Origin: Hypomyces perniciosus
Taxonomy: Eukaryota > Ascomycota > Sordariomycetes > Hypocreales > Hypocreaceae
Length of the DNA stretch: 64,000 bases
Direction of reading: 5' to 3'
Assembly: GCA_008477525.1 (NCBI GenBank)
Contig: SPDT01000003.1
Coordinates: 186,001-250,000 of the forward strand
Of the stretch, positions 36,772-48,752 are shown in pieces; the first letter of the stretch is position 1, and each line of letters opens with the position of its first letter. The notes beneath the pieces were generated by a model. The model was not told where the DNA came from. It did no database searches and worked only from the letters and a program-made list of their open reading frames with translations. The position numbers and the translations under genes are program-made.

Positions 36772-38925
36772 CTACCTCTTTGCCCCTCCCTCAATTAATA
36801 TCCTCCGAATATCATCCCTCTTAGCCATCATCAGCGGCGTCCGTCTCGTGTCCGACGTAGCATTCACCTCTGCCCCGTACGACAGCAGCAGCTGTACAAT
36901 GTTGGCATGGTCATTGCCCGCTGCCCAGTGCAGCGCTGTCCACGAGAAGCGCGTCTTCATTGAGGGATCGGCTCCTTGGTCCAGCAGCATCCGCGCCTGC
37001 TCGTAATCGCCGGTTGCCGCCGCTTGGTACAGTGGGAACTCGCCGTTGGCGTCTAGTATGTTGAGCTTCGGGTTCAAGGGAGGACGGGGCTGTAGCGGAG
37101 GCTTCTGTCGGCCGGGAGAGCTTGGTGGTGAGGGCGGAGGTGGTGACACGGCAAGCGGAGCTCGAATGTCAGCTAGTATCCGCTCAATCATGTCTGTATA
37201 TTCCGTCTCCAGCTTCGTCACGCGAGCCTCCAACTCGCTCTTGTCGGCATTAAAATTGGCCTTCATATCTGTTGTCTCCGCTATAAACGTGGTCTTCTGC
37301 CGCTCCATCTCCGCCTTGCTCTGTTGGGCCGCCTTCTGCGATGCATCCAGCTTGCTGCGCAAGGCCTGCACCTCGGCCGCACTCTTCTTGAGCTCTGAAT
37401 CCTGCTTGTCGACCGTCTCCTTGAGGTACTGGAACTGAAGCTTTAGGCTTGCGGTCTCCTTGTCCACACCAACGACGTGGCCCTGCAAGCGGACAATCTT
37501 CTTCAGCTCAGAGGAATGGTTGCCTAGGCTTTCACGCAGGGTCTCCAGTCCATCCTTGATGCCTGACACTTCACCATCGATTCCTGAGATGTGGTCCTGA
37601 AGCTGCAAAATCTTCTTGAGTTCCGATTCATGCTCCTCCAAGTTCCCCTCCAGGTTCCGCAGTTGACTTCTGAGGTTCGCTGTCTCCTCCTCGCCGCTGC
37701 CAACGAGTCGTTTCTGCTGCTGAATCATGTTCTTCATATCGGAGGCGTGTCTGTCCAGGCTATCCTCAAGACCTCGGAAGCGGATCTTGATGTTTGCGAC
37801 TTCTTCGTTCGTGCTAACGAGCTGCTCGCCAATCTTGGCGTGCTTCTTGCTGACTGCGGCATGCTCGTCGAAGTTGTCCCTGAGAGCCCGGTGGGCAGTT
37901 TTGAGGCCCGAAATTTCGTCGTTATTCTTAGCGAGAATGTCCCAGATTCCGGCGCTCTTCTTCGTCTCTAGGGCGTGTTCATGTAGCTCCTCCCTCAGGC
38001 CCTGCACCGCCTGCTTAATATGGGCAATATCCTCATTCTTCTCGTCGAGAAGCTCCTTAAGCTGGGCATTCTTCTTCAACTCAGAAGCCTGCTGGTCTAG
38101 CCTTCCCTTGAGGTTGCGGAATTCGACCTTGAAGCTGACAATCTCCTCATCCCGCTCAACGAGCATGCTCTGAAGGTTATCCTTCTTCTTCAGCTCCATG
38201 GCCTGCTCATCCAACACCTTCTTGAGTGTCTGGAACTGTCGCATAAGACCGGAAATCTCCTTGTCCCTCGCGGCGAGAAGGGCCTTTAGTTGCTCTGCAC
38301 TTGACTTGTCGCTGGGTGCGTCCGCAATCCTGTTCTCACGCTGCAGTTGGTCCTTGACTCTGCCGACAATGCCACCGATGATGCTGGAATAAATCGTGTT
38401 TGTGCCGTCATGCCTGGTGTCCTCGATCCTGCGGACAGTGACGGACGGTAACAGCGCCGAGTAGGCTAGACTGAGCTCTCGCTCGGTCCTGTGCCCTTGG
38501 GTAGTCAGTGGGAGCATGTCCCACAGGGTCGTCACAATGACCACGTTCGCGCGGGCCACTGGTCCGAGCAGCATGTTGAACCGCTCAACATTCCTCTCCG
38601 CTGTCTCGCGTGTGATTCGCTCTCTAATGTCGTGGAGGTAAATCAGGCCATGGATGGTATTGCCTTCACCCTGCTCGGCGTCCAGCGCCTTCTTGACGGC
38701 ATGGAGCAGCTGGCTATCCGATAAAGCTGAAGAGGGTGTGTTAATCAGCCAGACAGCGTCTCCATTGACCGAGCCCTTGGCGATGTAGGCCGCCGGAGAC
38801 GACTGCTCGCCTCGTCGAATCTGTGATGGCTTATCTGTAAGTGCATCGAAAAAAAGGTCACGCTCTGGGCCATTAATGCCCATCAGCGCGAGCCGAATGG
38901 GCGTCTCAGGCTGCCGATTCGCCAT
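36772..38925 (-). CDS. Degenerate GTPase-like / coiled-coil / ankyrin protein
   Basis: A single uninterrupted frame on the minus strand. The frame opens upstream (first ATG 39042, 756 aa), but the second ATG at 38925 sits in CCACCATGG, a near-perfect start context, and removes an Arg-rich leader; I choose it (717 aa). Residue numbers below use the 756-aa form. About 47-235: P-loop GTPase fold of a kind common in fungi, with TTLWD (171-175) as G4, but with the P loop read as GINGPERD instead of GxxGxGKS/T and the G3 DTPG read as NTPS, so GTP binding is doubtful. 261-565: eight tandem repeats of about 38 residues, each with an ELKK-like centre. 566-628: further coiled coil. 629-660: Pro-rich linker. 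663-756: about three ankyrin repeats (ALHWAA motif). Role likely protein-protein scaffolding; partner and pathway unknown. Codon composition is normal, with no sign of RIP. Confidence 0.88.
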   Translation of the reverse strand: MANRQPETPIRLALMGINGPERDLFFDALTDKPSQIRRGEQSSPAAYIAKGSVNGDAVWLINTPSSALSDSQLLHAVKKALDAEQGEGNTIHGLIYLHDIRERITRETAERNVERFNMLLGPVARANVVIVTTLWDMLPLTTQGHRTERELSLAYSALLPSVTVRRIEDTRHDGTNTIYSSIIGGIVGRVKDQLQRENRIADAPSDKSSAEQLKALLAARDKEISGLMRQFQTLKKVLDEQAMELKKKDNLQSMLVERDEEIVSFKVEFRNLKGRLDQQASELKKNAQLKELLDEKNEDIAHIKQAVQGLREELHEHALETKKSAGIWDILAKNNDEISGLKTAHRALRDNFDEHAAVSKKHAKIGEQLVSTNEEVANIKIRFRGLEDSLDRHASDMKNMIQQQKRLVGSGEEETANLRSQLRNLEGNLEEHESELKKILQLQDHISGIDGEVSGIKDGLETLRESLGNHSSELKKIVRLQGHVVGVDKETASLKLQFQYLKETVDKQDSELKKSAAEVQALRSKLDASQKAAQQSKAEMERQKTTFIAETTDMKANFNADKSELEARVTKLETEYTDMIERILADIRAPLAVSPPPPSPPSSPGRQKPPLQPRPPLNPKLNILDANGEFPLYQAAATGDYEQARMLLDQGADPSMKTRFSWTALHWAAGNDHANIVQLLLSYGAEVNATSDTRRTPLMMAKRDDIRRILIEGGAKR

Positions 38926-40080
38926 GGTGGACAAGAACTTGTGCGGAGCGTCGTCAAGTCTTCTTCCTCTTCTGTGTAAACGTCGTCTGAATGGACACCT
39001 CTTGATCCGTCCTCGAGGTCGAGCGAAGTGCCTTATAAACAAACGCGTAAACGCACCTGGTTAGCCTCCGGGGCACTCCTGCTGAAGCATCCTTCATGTT
39101 CTGTCGTGAGTCGTGTCATTCAGCGGTGTGGGCCGCGGCATCGTTGGACCACGTCAATTGCTGGGCTGGGAGATTGGGCGGGAAGTAGAGCGAAAAGCGC
39201 CTAGCTTAATGGATATCCAAGATGCCACGACAGCTATGGTTGCTGGGGCGCTCACTCCACTTCTGCCTTGCTGGCAGATCTACGTCTACGAAGTAGGCTA
39301 CGCGGATTGGCGAATCGCACATGGTGAGGCCCAATGGGACCGGGCTCAGCGGGTCAACCCTTGGTGTCGCAAATTCGTAGGTTTCGCCATGGCGTTTATG
39401 CTGTCGTGTCTTCCCTGTGCTCCCAACTGATCCTTGTTCATGCGATATCGAGCACAGACAGCCATCACAGCCTGAACGATGCTGACCTGAAAGGAAACAG
39501 AATAACGAGGTTGGTTGGCCACGCCACGCCCCTCACTAACCAGTGCATTCTACTGGTTAATATGTCGCCGCAAAAGCGTCAGAAACGAGTGAGAGTAACA
39601 TGGAGTCAACAGCACATATACAAACCTCCACTGTGATGCGCCCGTCAGTACAGCTAATGTCAGGCCATGTGCTATTGTCGGCAGACAAGGATCCATCGCA
39701 TTGCTAATACGATCACGCAAAAAATGCATGGCATAGGATGGCACAAAGAGATATGGCTTGGTGATTTTTGTTTTTTTTAGTCTGTGATTGTGTAACCGAA
39801 GATGAACCGTCATAGCGTGGTGGCGCCTGTCATCCAAACATCACGGGTTGCAATACATGGGCAACCACAGTTCAAAAGACCTTTGTTCATTGAATGTTTT
39901 TCACATTCATAATGTCATTATATTATGCCAGGCTAATCCAGAATATAGAGAGTGAAGGAGTCTGGGAAGGATCTGAGCCACAATATAGCTGGGGCTTGAC
40001 ATTTAGGGAGCAGGTAGGTGACCGTATTGATCTCTGACCTTCCTTCTATCTTAAGGCAAGTGTCTTTCTTTATATAGTCT
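38926..40080. promoter_or_regulatory. 5' flank and likely promoter of the ankyrin gene
   Basis: GC-balanced sequence upstream of the ankyrin start. A CCAAT box reads on the minus strand at 39306-39310. ORFs at 39113-39430 (GTG start), 39334-39636 and 39550-39837 overlap one another and show no domain, so I do not call them. Composition falls gradually to AT-rich after about 39900. The boundary of the promoter cannot be set from sequence alone. Confidence 0.35.
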
Positions 40081-41944
40081 ACCTACCAAATTATTCCTTA
40101 ATACAACTTCGCATAATAATAAGGACACAATAAAAAATAGTAATGGATATATTATTAAAATAGAATATGTAATAGTAGTTAAAATACTCAGTTAATATAG
40201 CTTTTTAAAGTTTAATTATTATATCATATTATATTTAGTGTTTATTTTATTTTTCAAAAGAAAATTTACGAAATAAAAGTTTAATATATAATAAAATTAT
40301 ATTATTTTGATACGACTAAGAATGTATATATTTTTAAGGATAATAAAATAGTATAGTAATATAAGAAAGATTATAGGAGGGTTTAATAAAAAGCTTTATA
40401 ATCTTTGAATCTAGAAAATTAAGTAATAAAAATATAGTAAATTATAAAGTATATAGGCCAAATTAAATACATTAATCAAAACTATTAAATAAAATTATTT
40501 TTATTTGTTCTTTAAGTATTCCTTTTTATATTATTATAATAGATTTTATAATAAGCTTCTTTATAATTAATATAAGCATTATTATATAATTAAACCTATG
40601 AAATGGTTATTTAAATACTTTAATAATAATAATTTATATATTTTCAAAGATATCTTTATTAATATTAAGGAATAATTAATATACTAATAAAAATTAAAAG
40701 AAAGGCTTTTATAGAAAGTTAATATAAATAAATGAAAAGGTTTTACAGTAAATCATATTAAACTATAATAGTAAATTCCTTTTAAAGTTTTAATAAATAC
40801 TATAAGAAACATATAGATTTAAAGTCTTTATATTAATTATATAAATATTTATAAATTCATATAATACTTAAAAAAAACTAAAGTATAAAATTATATTAAA
40901 ATATTTCTAGTGTAATTATCTTAATAAATATTAAATAATAAAAATATAGCCATTTAAATCTCTTTTAATAATTGATATACTATAATAATTAAAATATTAT
41001 AAAACAAATTATTTATAAAAATAAACATAAATAATAAGTAATATAATCTAGTTACTTGGCCTTAGTTTTCAATAAAATACAGGGCAGGAAGATTAGATTA
41101 AGGTATTATAATATAGTTATGCCAAATAGGCTATATTTAACGGATTTACTGTAAAGGGGAGGAATTTCTACAACTAGTATCTTATTCTTAAATCAAATAG
41201 TCATAATACACGGAATTATAGGGCTAAAGCCAGGATATAAGGGTCAGGTTAAGGTCAGTTTTATATAGGGAACTAAGATCTATTATTACTTACTCTATAA
41301 AGCTTAAAGGCCTTCTTGCCCTAAGGAGCGATATGTTTCTGCTGCCTATAGCAAGTGATACACAATACTAATATAGCCAAGTGCTATAACCGGGAAATAG
41401 CAGGGAAATAAAGGAACAACAATTACGCGGATATTTCCTTACGTTTTGCCAGGAAATCTCTATGAATAAATTTCCCAGATATTTCCTTAGTATTTCCTTT
41501 TATAAACTATATAAAAGAAAAGGGAAATAAGAGGAAAAGAGGCATGAATTTTTTTCTTTTATGTTATTATATATTATATAATAGTAATTATTATAGTATT
41601 TAATTATACAATAATTTAATAATATAAAGCCTATATAATTTATAACCTTATAGTATTTAATTATATAATAACTTTATTATATAAAGCTTATATAAATTAT
41701 AAAAGCTTTAGTAATTTGTATTTAATTAAAAAGAAATATTTTATAAATATATAATAAAAACATTAAAAAAGTAAAAATATTAATTTTATTAATATAATTT
41801 AGAAAGTTAAAAAATAAATAAAAAGTAAAAAGGTTAAAAAAACTTTTTATAACCTATAATTAAAATAAAATAAAAGATTACGTTACCTTAAATGTTAATT
41901 TAAATTAAAATATAAGCCAAAATTTTATATAATACTATTATAAT
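40081..41944. repeat. AT-rich DNA with second copy of a dispersed repeat at 41365-41545
   Basis: Mostly AT-only with no ORF. A less biased patch at about 41040-41545 contains the inverted counterpart of 7965-8131 (shared TATAACCGGGAAATAGCAGG-type and GCGGATATTTCC landmarks). ATAAT at 41940-41944 directly precedes solo LTR copy 3. Confidence 0.45.
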
Positions 41945-42493
41945 TATTTAAATAACAAGGTTATACTAAACCTTATTTATGTATGGCTTTTAGGAAACTG
42001 CATATAATGCAGTAATAAGGAAATGACTGAGAGTCTAGTTAGGTTAACAATAAATGAACAATTGAATTGCAACTAGTGATGTGCGGCTGGTGTAGAAGTG
42101 ATTGTATGAACAATAGCTTTGTCTTCTATAATAGTCCTCCGACTAGATAATAGGAATGCGGCGGCAGAATTGGGTTCGTGGCCCCGTTCCTATTTTCCGC
42201 AAAATTTATTTATATAGGAAATCGGCCAAATCGACTCACGGCCATACAAACAGGAAACCATTTTAGTCAGATTTTTCACAATAGCCATTGTGGCCATTGT
42301 ATTGAGTCTAGGGTAGGCGGGGTAGCTGGTCCTAGCTCAATTATTATCGTTAAAGATAACAGAAATTTCCTGACTTACACTGAAGTTCCTCCGGAACTCG
42401 GTCCTAGCGTCGGGCCTAATGCCGGGTCTAGCCAGAATAGGAAGGTTACCTAAATACACTAAAATCCTTACTTTTTAGCCCTCCTTTTTAACA
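41945..42493 (+). mobile_element. Solo LTR, copy 3, with unmatched flanks
   Basis: Homologous to copy 1. The first bases are TATTTAAATAAC (from TGTTGAAATAAC) and the end CCTTTTTAACA is intact. An internal deletion of roughly 40 bp lies near 42078. The flanks differ: ATAAT before and AAATT after. The right flank is Gypsy RNase H. A 91-codon ORF (42178-42453) is colinear with the one in copy 1. Mismatched flanks point to recombination between LTRs. Confidence 0.83.
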
Positions 42494-45067
42494 AAATTAG
42501 CTTTAGTCCTAGCCCTTTTTAACTATAATAAATAAATAGTTTTTAAGACTAATACCTTTAATTAAATATTAAGCAGTATTTTATTATAGTATAATAAAAA
42601 AAGTATTCTATACCTTATTATATTCTTTTCTATAAAGTATAACGCTTAAAAATATAATTATAAGATTTATAATAAAAAACTTTTAGCTATTATTAAAGTA
42701 ATAGAAAAGTAGCGCCTAGAATTATAAAGCTTATAAGAGTTTAATATTATTATAGACTATAAAAACCTTAAATACTTTACTTTAATAAAAGCCTTAAACT
42801 AATAGTAAGTCTAATAGTTTAAATTCCTTTTTAACTTTAACTTTTATATTATTTATTAATTTAGCTTTAAGGCTATAAAGTTTAATACTTTAACTAGAAA
42901 AGTAAAAGATAAGCCTATAAAATTAAACCCCTTTAATAATTAAATTAAAAACAGGCAATATATTATCCTTTTATAAAGTTCTTTTAGCTTTAAAGCTTAA
43001 GTAATATTTTAAAAAAATGTCTTGTTAAATATTCAACTGTTTATAAAGGCTGCCTTTATAGCTATAATAATATTAATAAAAGATAAATTAATTAATAATT
43101 TAATTATAGTGGTATATAAATGAAATACTATAGTGAGAGAAATAGTAATTATACTTTAAAACCTTAATATCTACTAATAGCTAAAATAGTTTTATAGAGA
43201 ACTTTAAATTGTAATAAATAACTGCTAAGTAATAAATAATAGAATTTACTATTAATAGCAGCTTTTTATTCCCTTTAATAATAAGCTTTAAATATAAATT
43301 CTATTTAGAAACTATTTAAGTGGCCTAGTTAAATACTTAAATAGGTTTAAAACTTTAAACTTTATTAGCTGGATATATTAGTAGCTATAGATTTTAAAAG
43401 ATATTAAAGTATTTATATAAGCCTGTAAACTATATATTAAAATAAAGGCTTTATAATCTTTACTATAAAGCTTTCTTGAATTATTATTAGTCTTGTTTTA
43501 TATATAGTTAAATATCTTTATTAACTATATTATACTGCTGCCTAAATTATATTAATATAATACTATTTATAAATATTTATTAGGAATAGTTTACTGCTTT
43601 ATAAAAATATATTATTTTATACCTATTACTTTACTATTAATAAAAAAGCTAATTAATATATTTATTAATAAAATTTACTGCCTTTATAATATACCTGATA
43701 ATATGATATTAAAATGCAGTATATAGTTTATATTAGAATTTTAAAAATAACTTTTAAAGCAATTAAAAATTATATTAAAACAGTTATTAGCCTTTTACTT
43801 TAAAACTAATAGCTAGACTAAGAGGATTAATGTAAGTGTAAAATAATACCTATAAGCTTTTATTAACTTTTACTAGAATAACTAGGCTTATTAGCTTTTA
43901 TTAGCTGAATTTACTGTAAATAATATAGTATTTGAAATTATTAGTATATTACTGTTTTTCGCTAATTATAGTTTTAACCCTCGCTTAAGGATAAAGCCTT
44001 TACAGCCTTGCCCGCTAAACCTCTTTACAGTAAAAAGAAAAGAGTTCTTCCGCCTTAATACCATTACTAAATAATTTAAATGTATTATTATACAGCTAAA
44101 AGCCCTCGCCAAGGCCTTAAGAAAAAGATATAAAGAAAACGCAAATGCGCGGAAAGAGGCATTATGAGTCTATACTATTAGGCAGGAAGTTTTTATTAAT
44201 ATGCAAAATATAAAGACTAATTAGCTAATAAAGAAGCTAGACAATAAATAGGCAAAGCCTTATATAATAATAAAGGTATACCTATAAGCCTATACTATTA
44301 GCCTATTAAAAGGTATAAAGATTTTCCTAGTTTTATATAACTCCCTTTTATAACTTAAAATAACTACTTTACTGCATTTTAAGTAAAAGATAATTAATAA
44401 AGCTAAATTAAAGAATATTTAAAGCAGAATATTAAAAAGAGAAGATAATATAAATAAAATATAAAAGAAATAAGAGTTTAAAATGCTTTTAGATTATTAT
44501 AATAATAATAGATTCTATTACTTTATTAAATAGAAATACTATATTATTATATAGTAATTAGCTAAAGATTTATAAAGTTAAGAGAGGGTAATATAAAACT
44601 TTTATAAAAGAAACCTAAAAAAGCTGGGCTTACTATAATAGGCATTAAAAGGAATTATAAAAAAAGAAAAAAAGGAAATAACTAAAAAAAAACTAATACT
44701 TATAAAGCGCTAACTGAAAACTATATTGCGCTGAAGCCTATAACTAAACTATATATTATTAATATTAAAAACTATATAATTTGCTTTATTTACTTTTATA
44801 TTAAAAGTATTAAAATGGATTACCTGGAATTTCAATTTATGCAAGTAATATAGCTATTCGCGGCTGAATAGTATAATAAAGAGGGGGGGTATTATTACAG
44901 TATTAACTGTAACGCGATATTAACGCCCTATTATATAAGCCCTAGTTACATAACTAGGCCTTAACGCGTTCCTAGCTATAGCTTTCTGTAGAGCCTTAGG
45001 GCTTTCTCGCTCTCTACAGCATAACAATAATATTTGCCCTAACCTGCCTTTCTATACGGTAATAATA
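42494..45067 (+). mobile_element. Ty3/Gypsy chromodomain element, 3' half (RNase H to 3' LTR)
   Basis: Read through RIP-type stops, the plus strand gives the end of RT and RNase H (LALVLALFNYNK near 42500, then KYNYKIYNKKLLAIIK and an IIDYKNLKYF motif, about 42600-42790), integrase (PDNMILK, NNIVFEIISILLFFANY, about 43400-44000), a post-integrase block, and a chromodomain-like segment (KEIRVNRMLLDYYNN-like region with KQKYYIII, about 44460-44600). RNase H directly followed by integrase and a C-terminal chromodomain is the chromovirus order. GAGGGGGGGT (44881-44890) is the polypurine tract before the 3' LTR. The missing 5' half is at 59016-63160 on the minus strand. Confidence 0.8.
44893..45067 (+). 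repeat. Gypsy 3' LTR
   Basis: About 175 bp, beginning TATTACAG (from TGTTATGG) after the polypurine tract and ending GGTAATAATA (from GGTAATAACA). It matches 62989-63160 in reverse. The GC-rich middle (GTAACGCGATATTAACGCCC and TAACGCGTTCCTAGCTATAG) is well preserved in both. Confidence 0.72.
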
Positions 45068-45481
45068 GCTTAATAAATACTTTAAATAAACCACTAGCAC
45101 ACTTAAAAGGACCTTTTAGTTTTTAAATACTAAAGGCTACCTTAAAATAGTTAATCTCTATAAATAATATTAACGCGCTAACAGGAACTTTAAATAATAC
45201 ATTTATAAGCAATTTACCCCTTTTTATAGAAAAGGATATAATAAAAAAATAGCTTTATATATTAAAGGTATATAACCTAATAAAAAAAGTAATTTACTAA
45301 AACTAAAAATAAATTAATATATAAAAGATTTATTTATTTTTATAAAAGAAAAATAGACTTTTAAAGAAATATTAATTAATAATCCTTTAAGCAGTAAAGT
45401 AATAGCTAATATTTATAAAAGCTTAAAACTTTAAACGAAGTAACCTATAAAAAGGTTAAGAAATATTTCTTAATATATAAG

Positions 45482-45557
45482 TGTTATATAGTATATAAGG
45501 TTACTTATCTATACAGATTATATAGAGCTTTACTTTTACTGGATTTATAGTCTAACA
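45482..45557. mobile_element. 76-bp micro-LTR-like insertion, RIP-mutated copy
   Basis: Starts TGTTATATAG and ends GTCTAACA. It matches the 76-bp unit at 52872-52947 base for base in length, differing almost only by C-to-T and G-to-A. Flanks are ATAAG (45477-45481) and ATAAA (45558-45562), a 5-bp duplication with one G-to-A change. The Copia copy 3 counterpart at 28402-28406 has the target word (ATAGG) once, with no insert. Confidence 0.75.
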
Positions 45558-48128
45558 ATAAAATTAAAATATATACCTTAAATACTGCTTTTAAAGATAA
45601 TAAACTTAATATATATTTAATAATTACTAAGCTTTTTAGTTTAATATTATATTAACTACTATTTAATTAATAAAAGCTAATAAATAATAAATTAAAGAGT
45701 ATAAAAATAATATTTACTGTTTTTAATATAGCAGTAAACTATAAATCCTTTTTTTAAAAAAGTATAGCTTTTAATAAACTAATTATTTATTAAAAAGACT
45801 TAGCAAAACCGCTAAAAGACTAAAAAGAGTTTATAAAATATTTATTTAAAGATAAGTTTAAGTAAACTGCATATAATAAAATTAATTCTCTATATTTAAA
45901 AAGGATTTAATAAAAAATACTATACTTAAAGGCAATAATAAAGCTATTACTAGTATATTAAGTTTTTATTTATAAATTTAATTAAAATAAAAATCTAAAA
46001 TATTATAAAGTTTATTTTATAGTTTATAGGGATTTATAAAAGCACTTTACTATAAAAAGTATATATATAGCTATATTAATAGCATATTTTTTCTATATAT
46101 TTATTACTTTTATAGTAAAATTTAACTTTAAGTTAAAGCAGTATAATATTAAAAATACTTTTCTTAATGCCTTAAATAATAAAAACTTAAAATTAATTAT
46201 ATATAAGCTCTTTAAAGGTTTTAAGCAGCTAAATATTTATTTAAAGCTCAAGAAAGCCTTATATAGTTTAAAAGACTTATTAAAGCTATAGTTTAATAAA
46301 CTATCTTTAACTTTAAAGCAATAAAGGCTAATTTTAAACTTTAAAAAGCCTTATCTCTTTTATAATAAACCTTAAAAAATGTTTATTATATTCTATATAA
46401 ATAATATTTTAATTATATATTATTATAATAATAAAGCTCTTTATACTAAATTAATAAATACTTTAAAAGCGAAATATAAACTATATAGTTAAAGAGATAT
46501 ATAATAGTTTTTAAAGATTAAAATTACCTATAACTATATAAAGTATAAAATATACTTTTCCTATAAAATTTATTTAAAAAGAATTATTAAATAATTTAAG
46601 CTTAAAAGAATATAGCTTTTTATAATTTTAATACCTATTATAAAGCTTTAGAAAAGTATATTGTAAGCTTTAAAAGTAACTATTAAAATATATTAAAAGA
46701 AAGTAAAATTAATGCTTTATACAGCTATTATAATAAAGCCTAATATAGCTTATAGCGCCTTAGCTTTATTACAGTTTCTAATTAACCTTAATAAAGAGCA
46801 CTTTAAAGTAATTAACGAGTTAATCTACTATCTATATATATAGCGTTTCCTAGCTTTTTAATATAAAGGGTATAGGGAAATATAAGTCTGAATTGCTTTA
46901 AGTAACGCTTCCTTTATTAATAATATAAATATTTAAAGATTATCTTAAAGGTATTTTATTATACTTTTCTGAGACTTTATCCTATAAAATATAATATATT
47001 AAAGCACTATTAATATATCTATAATAAAAGATAACCTACTTATCTTTACTTAAATAATAAAAAAGGCTATAAATGTATATTACCATTTCTAAAAAATAAA
47101 ATCTAAGCCTGGCGTTTATTAAAATATTAACTGTAATAATTAATTAACTATATACCTTATAATTAAAGAAAGTATATAAATTAATACTCGCCTATATTAT
47201 ATTAATATATAAAATATAGAGCTTTAGTAAAAATACTAGAAAAAATCGTTTATAGTTTCTTATTTTTCTATTAACTTTATACCTATTAATAGGCTTACTA
47301 AAGCCTTACTATAGTAATACTTTAAGTATTTTAAAGCACTATTAAACTTAACAGATATATAGTTATTGGAATAAAATATATAAAAATATAGGAAACCAGT
47401 TAATTCTAGCCTATAGGCTATCTACTATAAAGGGCATATTCTATTACTGCAATAACTATTCTTTAAAAGCTTTCTAGCCTTTATACACCTGCGCGTAAAA
47501 GGCGTTATTATTATTATCGCTACTGCTGAAAGCAGCAGCCTCTTTAAAGTAAACTAAATTCTTTTCCTGTAATAAATTAAATTAAAAGCGCAACGCCTTT
47601 TTACATTAAATTACTATTTAATTATATAAGTTTATAAATATATAAAGAAAAGAAAGTATTTTTATTTAATTATCCTTTTTATTTATAGTTTAAAAAAGCC
47701 AGTATATAATTAATGCAAGTATTAAATAACTATAAAGTATATAATTGAATAAAGTAATATAGGTAAATTAAAAAAGAGTTTATTAAAAGGTATATTAATA
47801 GTTATTACTGAAATAAATAGTATACTGTTAAAAGTAGGTAATAGAAATATATTAAAAGAAATCTCTTTTACTAGTAATTGTTAACTTTAAATAACCTTTA
47901 TAAAAAGGGGATAATAGTATAGCAGTAAAGGCAGCAGTAATAGTAAAGGTAAAAGCAGAGGCAGCTATAAAAGTAGCTATTAAAGTAAAAGGAGGAGTTA
48001 ATAAAGATAAAGTAATAACTGCTTTAACAGTAAAGTATACTTTATAAGTAGCTGTAATAGTAATAGTATAGTGTATGTTAAAAGCAGTAAAAGCTGCAGT
48101 ATCCTTTAATTAAATAAAACTAGCCAGT

Positions 48129-48232
48129 GTAAAAGTAAAAGCTGGAATAAAAGCCGGCGTAAAAGTAAAAGCTGGAATAAAAGCTGGTGTAAAAGTAAAA
48201 GCTGGAATAAAAGCTGGCGTAAAAGTAAAAGC
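48129..48232. repeat. 30-bp minisatellite in the 3' region of Copia copy 4
   Basis: Three full units and a partial fourth, each starting GTAAAAGTAAAAGCTGG, at 48129, 48159, 48189 and 48219. The array lies in the region of the antisense Ala/Pro-rich ORF and keeps frame (10 codons per unit). Copies 1-3 do not show this expansion. Confidence 0.75.
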
Positions 48233-48752
48233 AGTAATAGGTATAGCGACTTAGCCAGCTAAGTAATTAATACTGTAATAAGCTACTTTTAAAGGGCGAC
48301 TATAACTATACTTTATTAATAAAGTATTTTTTTTTTATAATTTTAATATTAGTTAATAAATATATAATATAATAGGAATTAATTAAAAGTATAGTATTTA
48401 TAGTAGGGGCTATATTACTATTACTGTTAATATTAATAATAATATTAATAACTGAAAAAAAAAAGTAAAAAATAGGGCTAAGGGGCAGCTAATATACTTA
48501 TTTTAACTGTTTAAAACTAATTTACCTACTTAAAAAGCTTTATTATTTAACTTTTTATTATTATAGAATAATAATAGCTATAGCGCTTATATTCTTTTTA
48601 CCTTTATAATAGAATATTAATATATATTTATAATAAAGAGCTTTTAACTAAGTAAAGGAGGCTTTAAAAGTATAGCCAGTTAATTATAATACTATAAATA
48701 GGCTAGAGTAGCAGTTAATAAAGTATTAAGAATAGCTTTATTAACTAGGGGG

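Noticed and set aside
37046..38724. Several plus-strand ORFs of 64-148 codons opposite the ankyrin gene
   Set aside because: They are shadows of the minus-strand coding sequence, which has domains, a good start and normal codon use.
39113..39837. Three overlapping ORFs upstream of the ankyrin gene
   Set aside because: The first starts at GTG. None has a motif, and they overlap each other on both strands. Best read as promoter or intergenic DNA.
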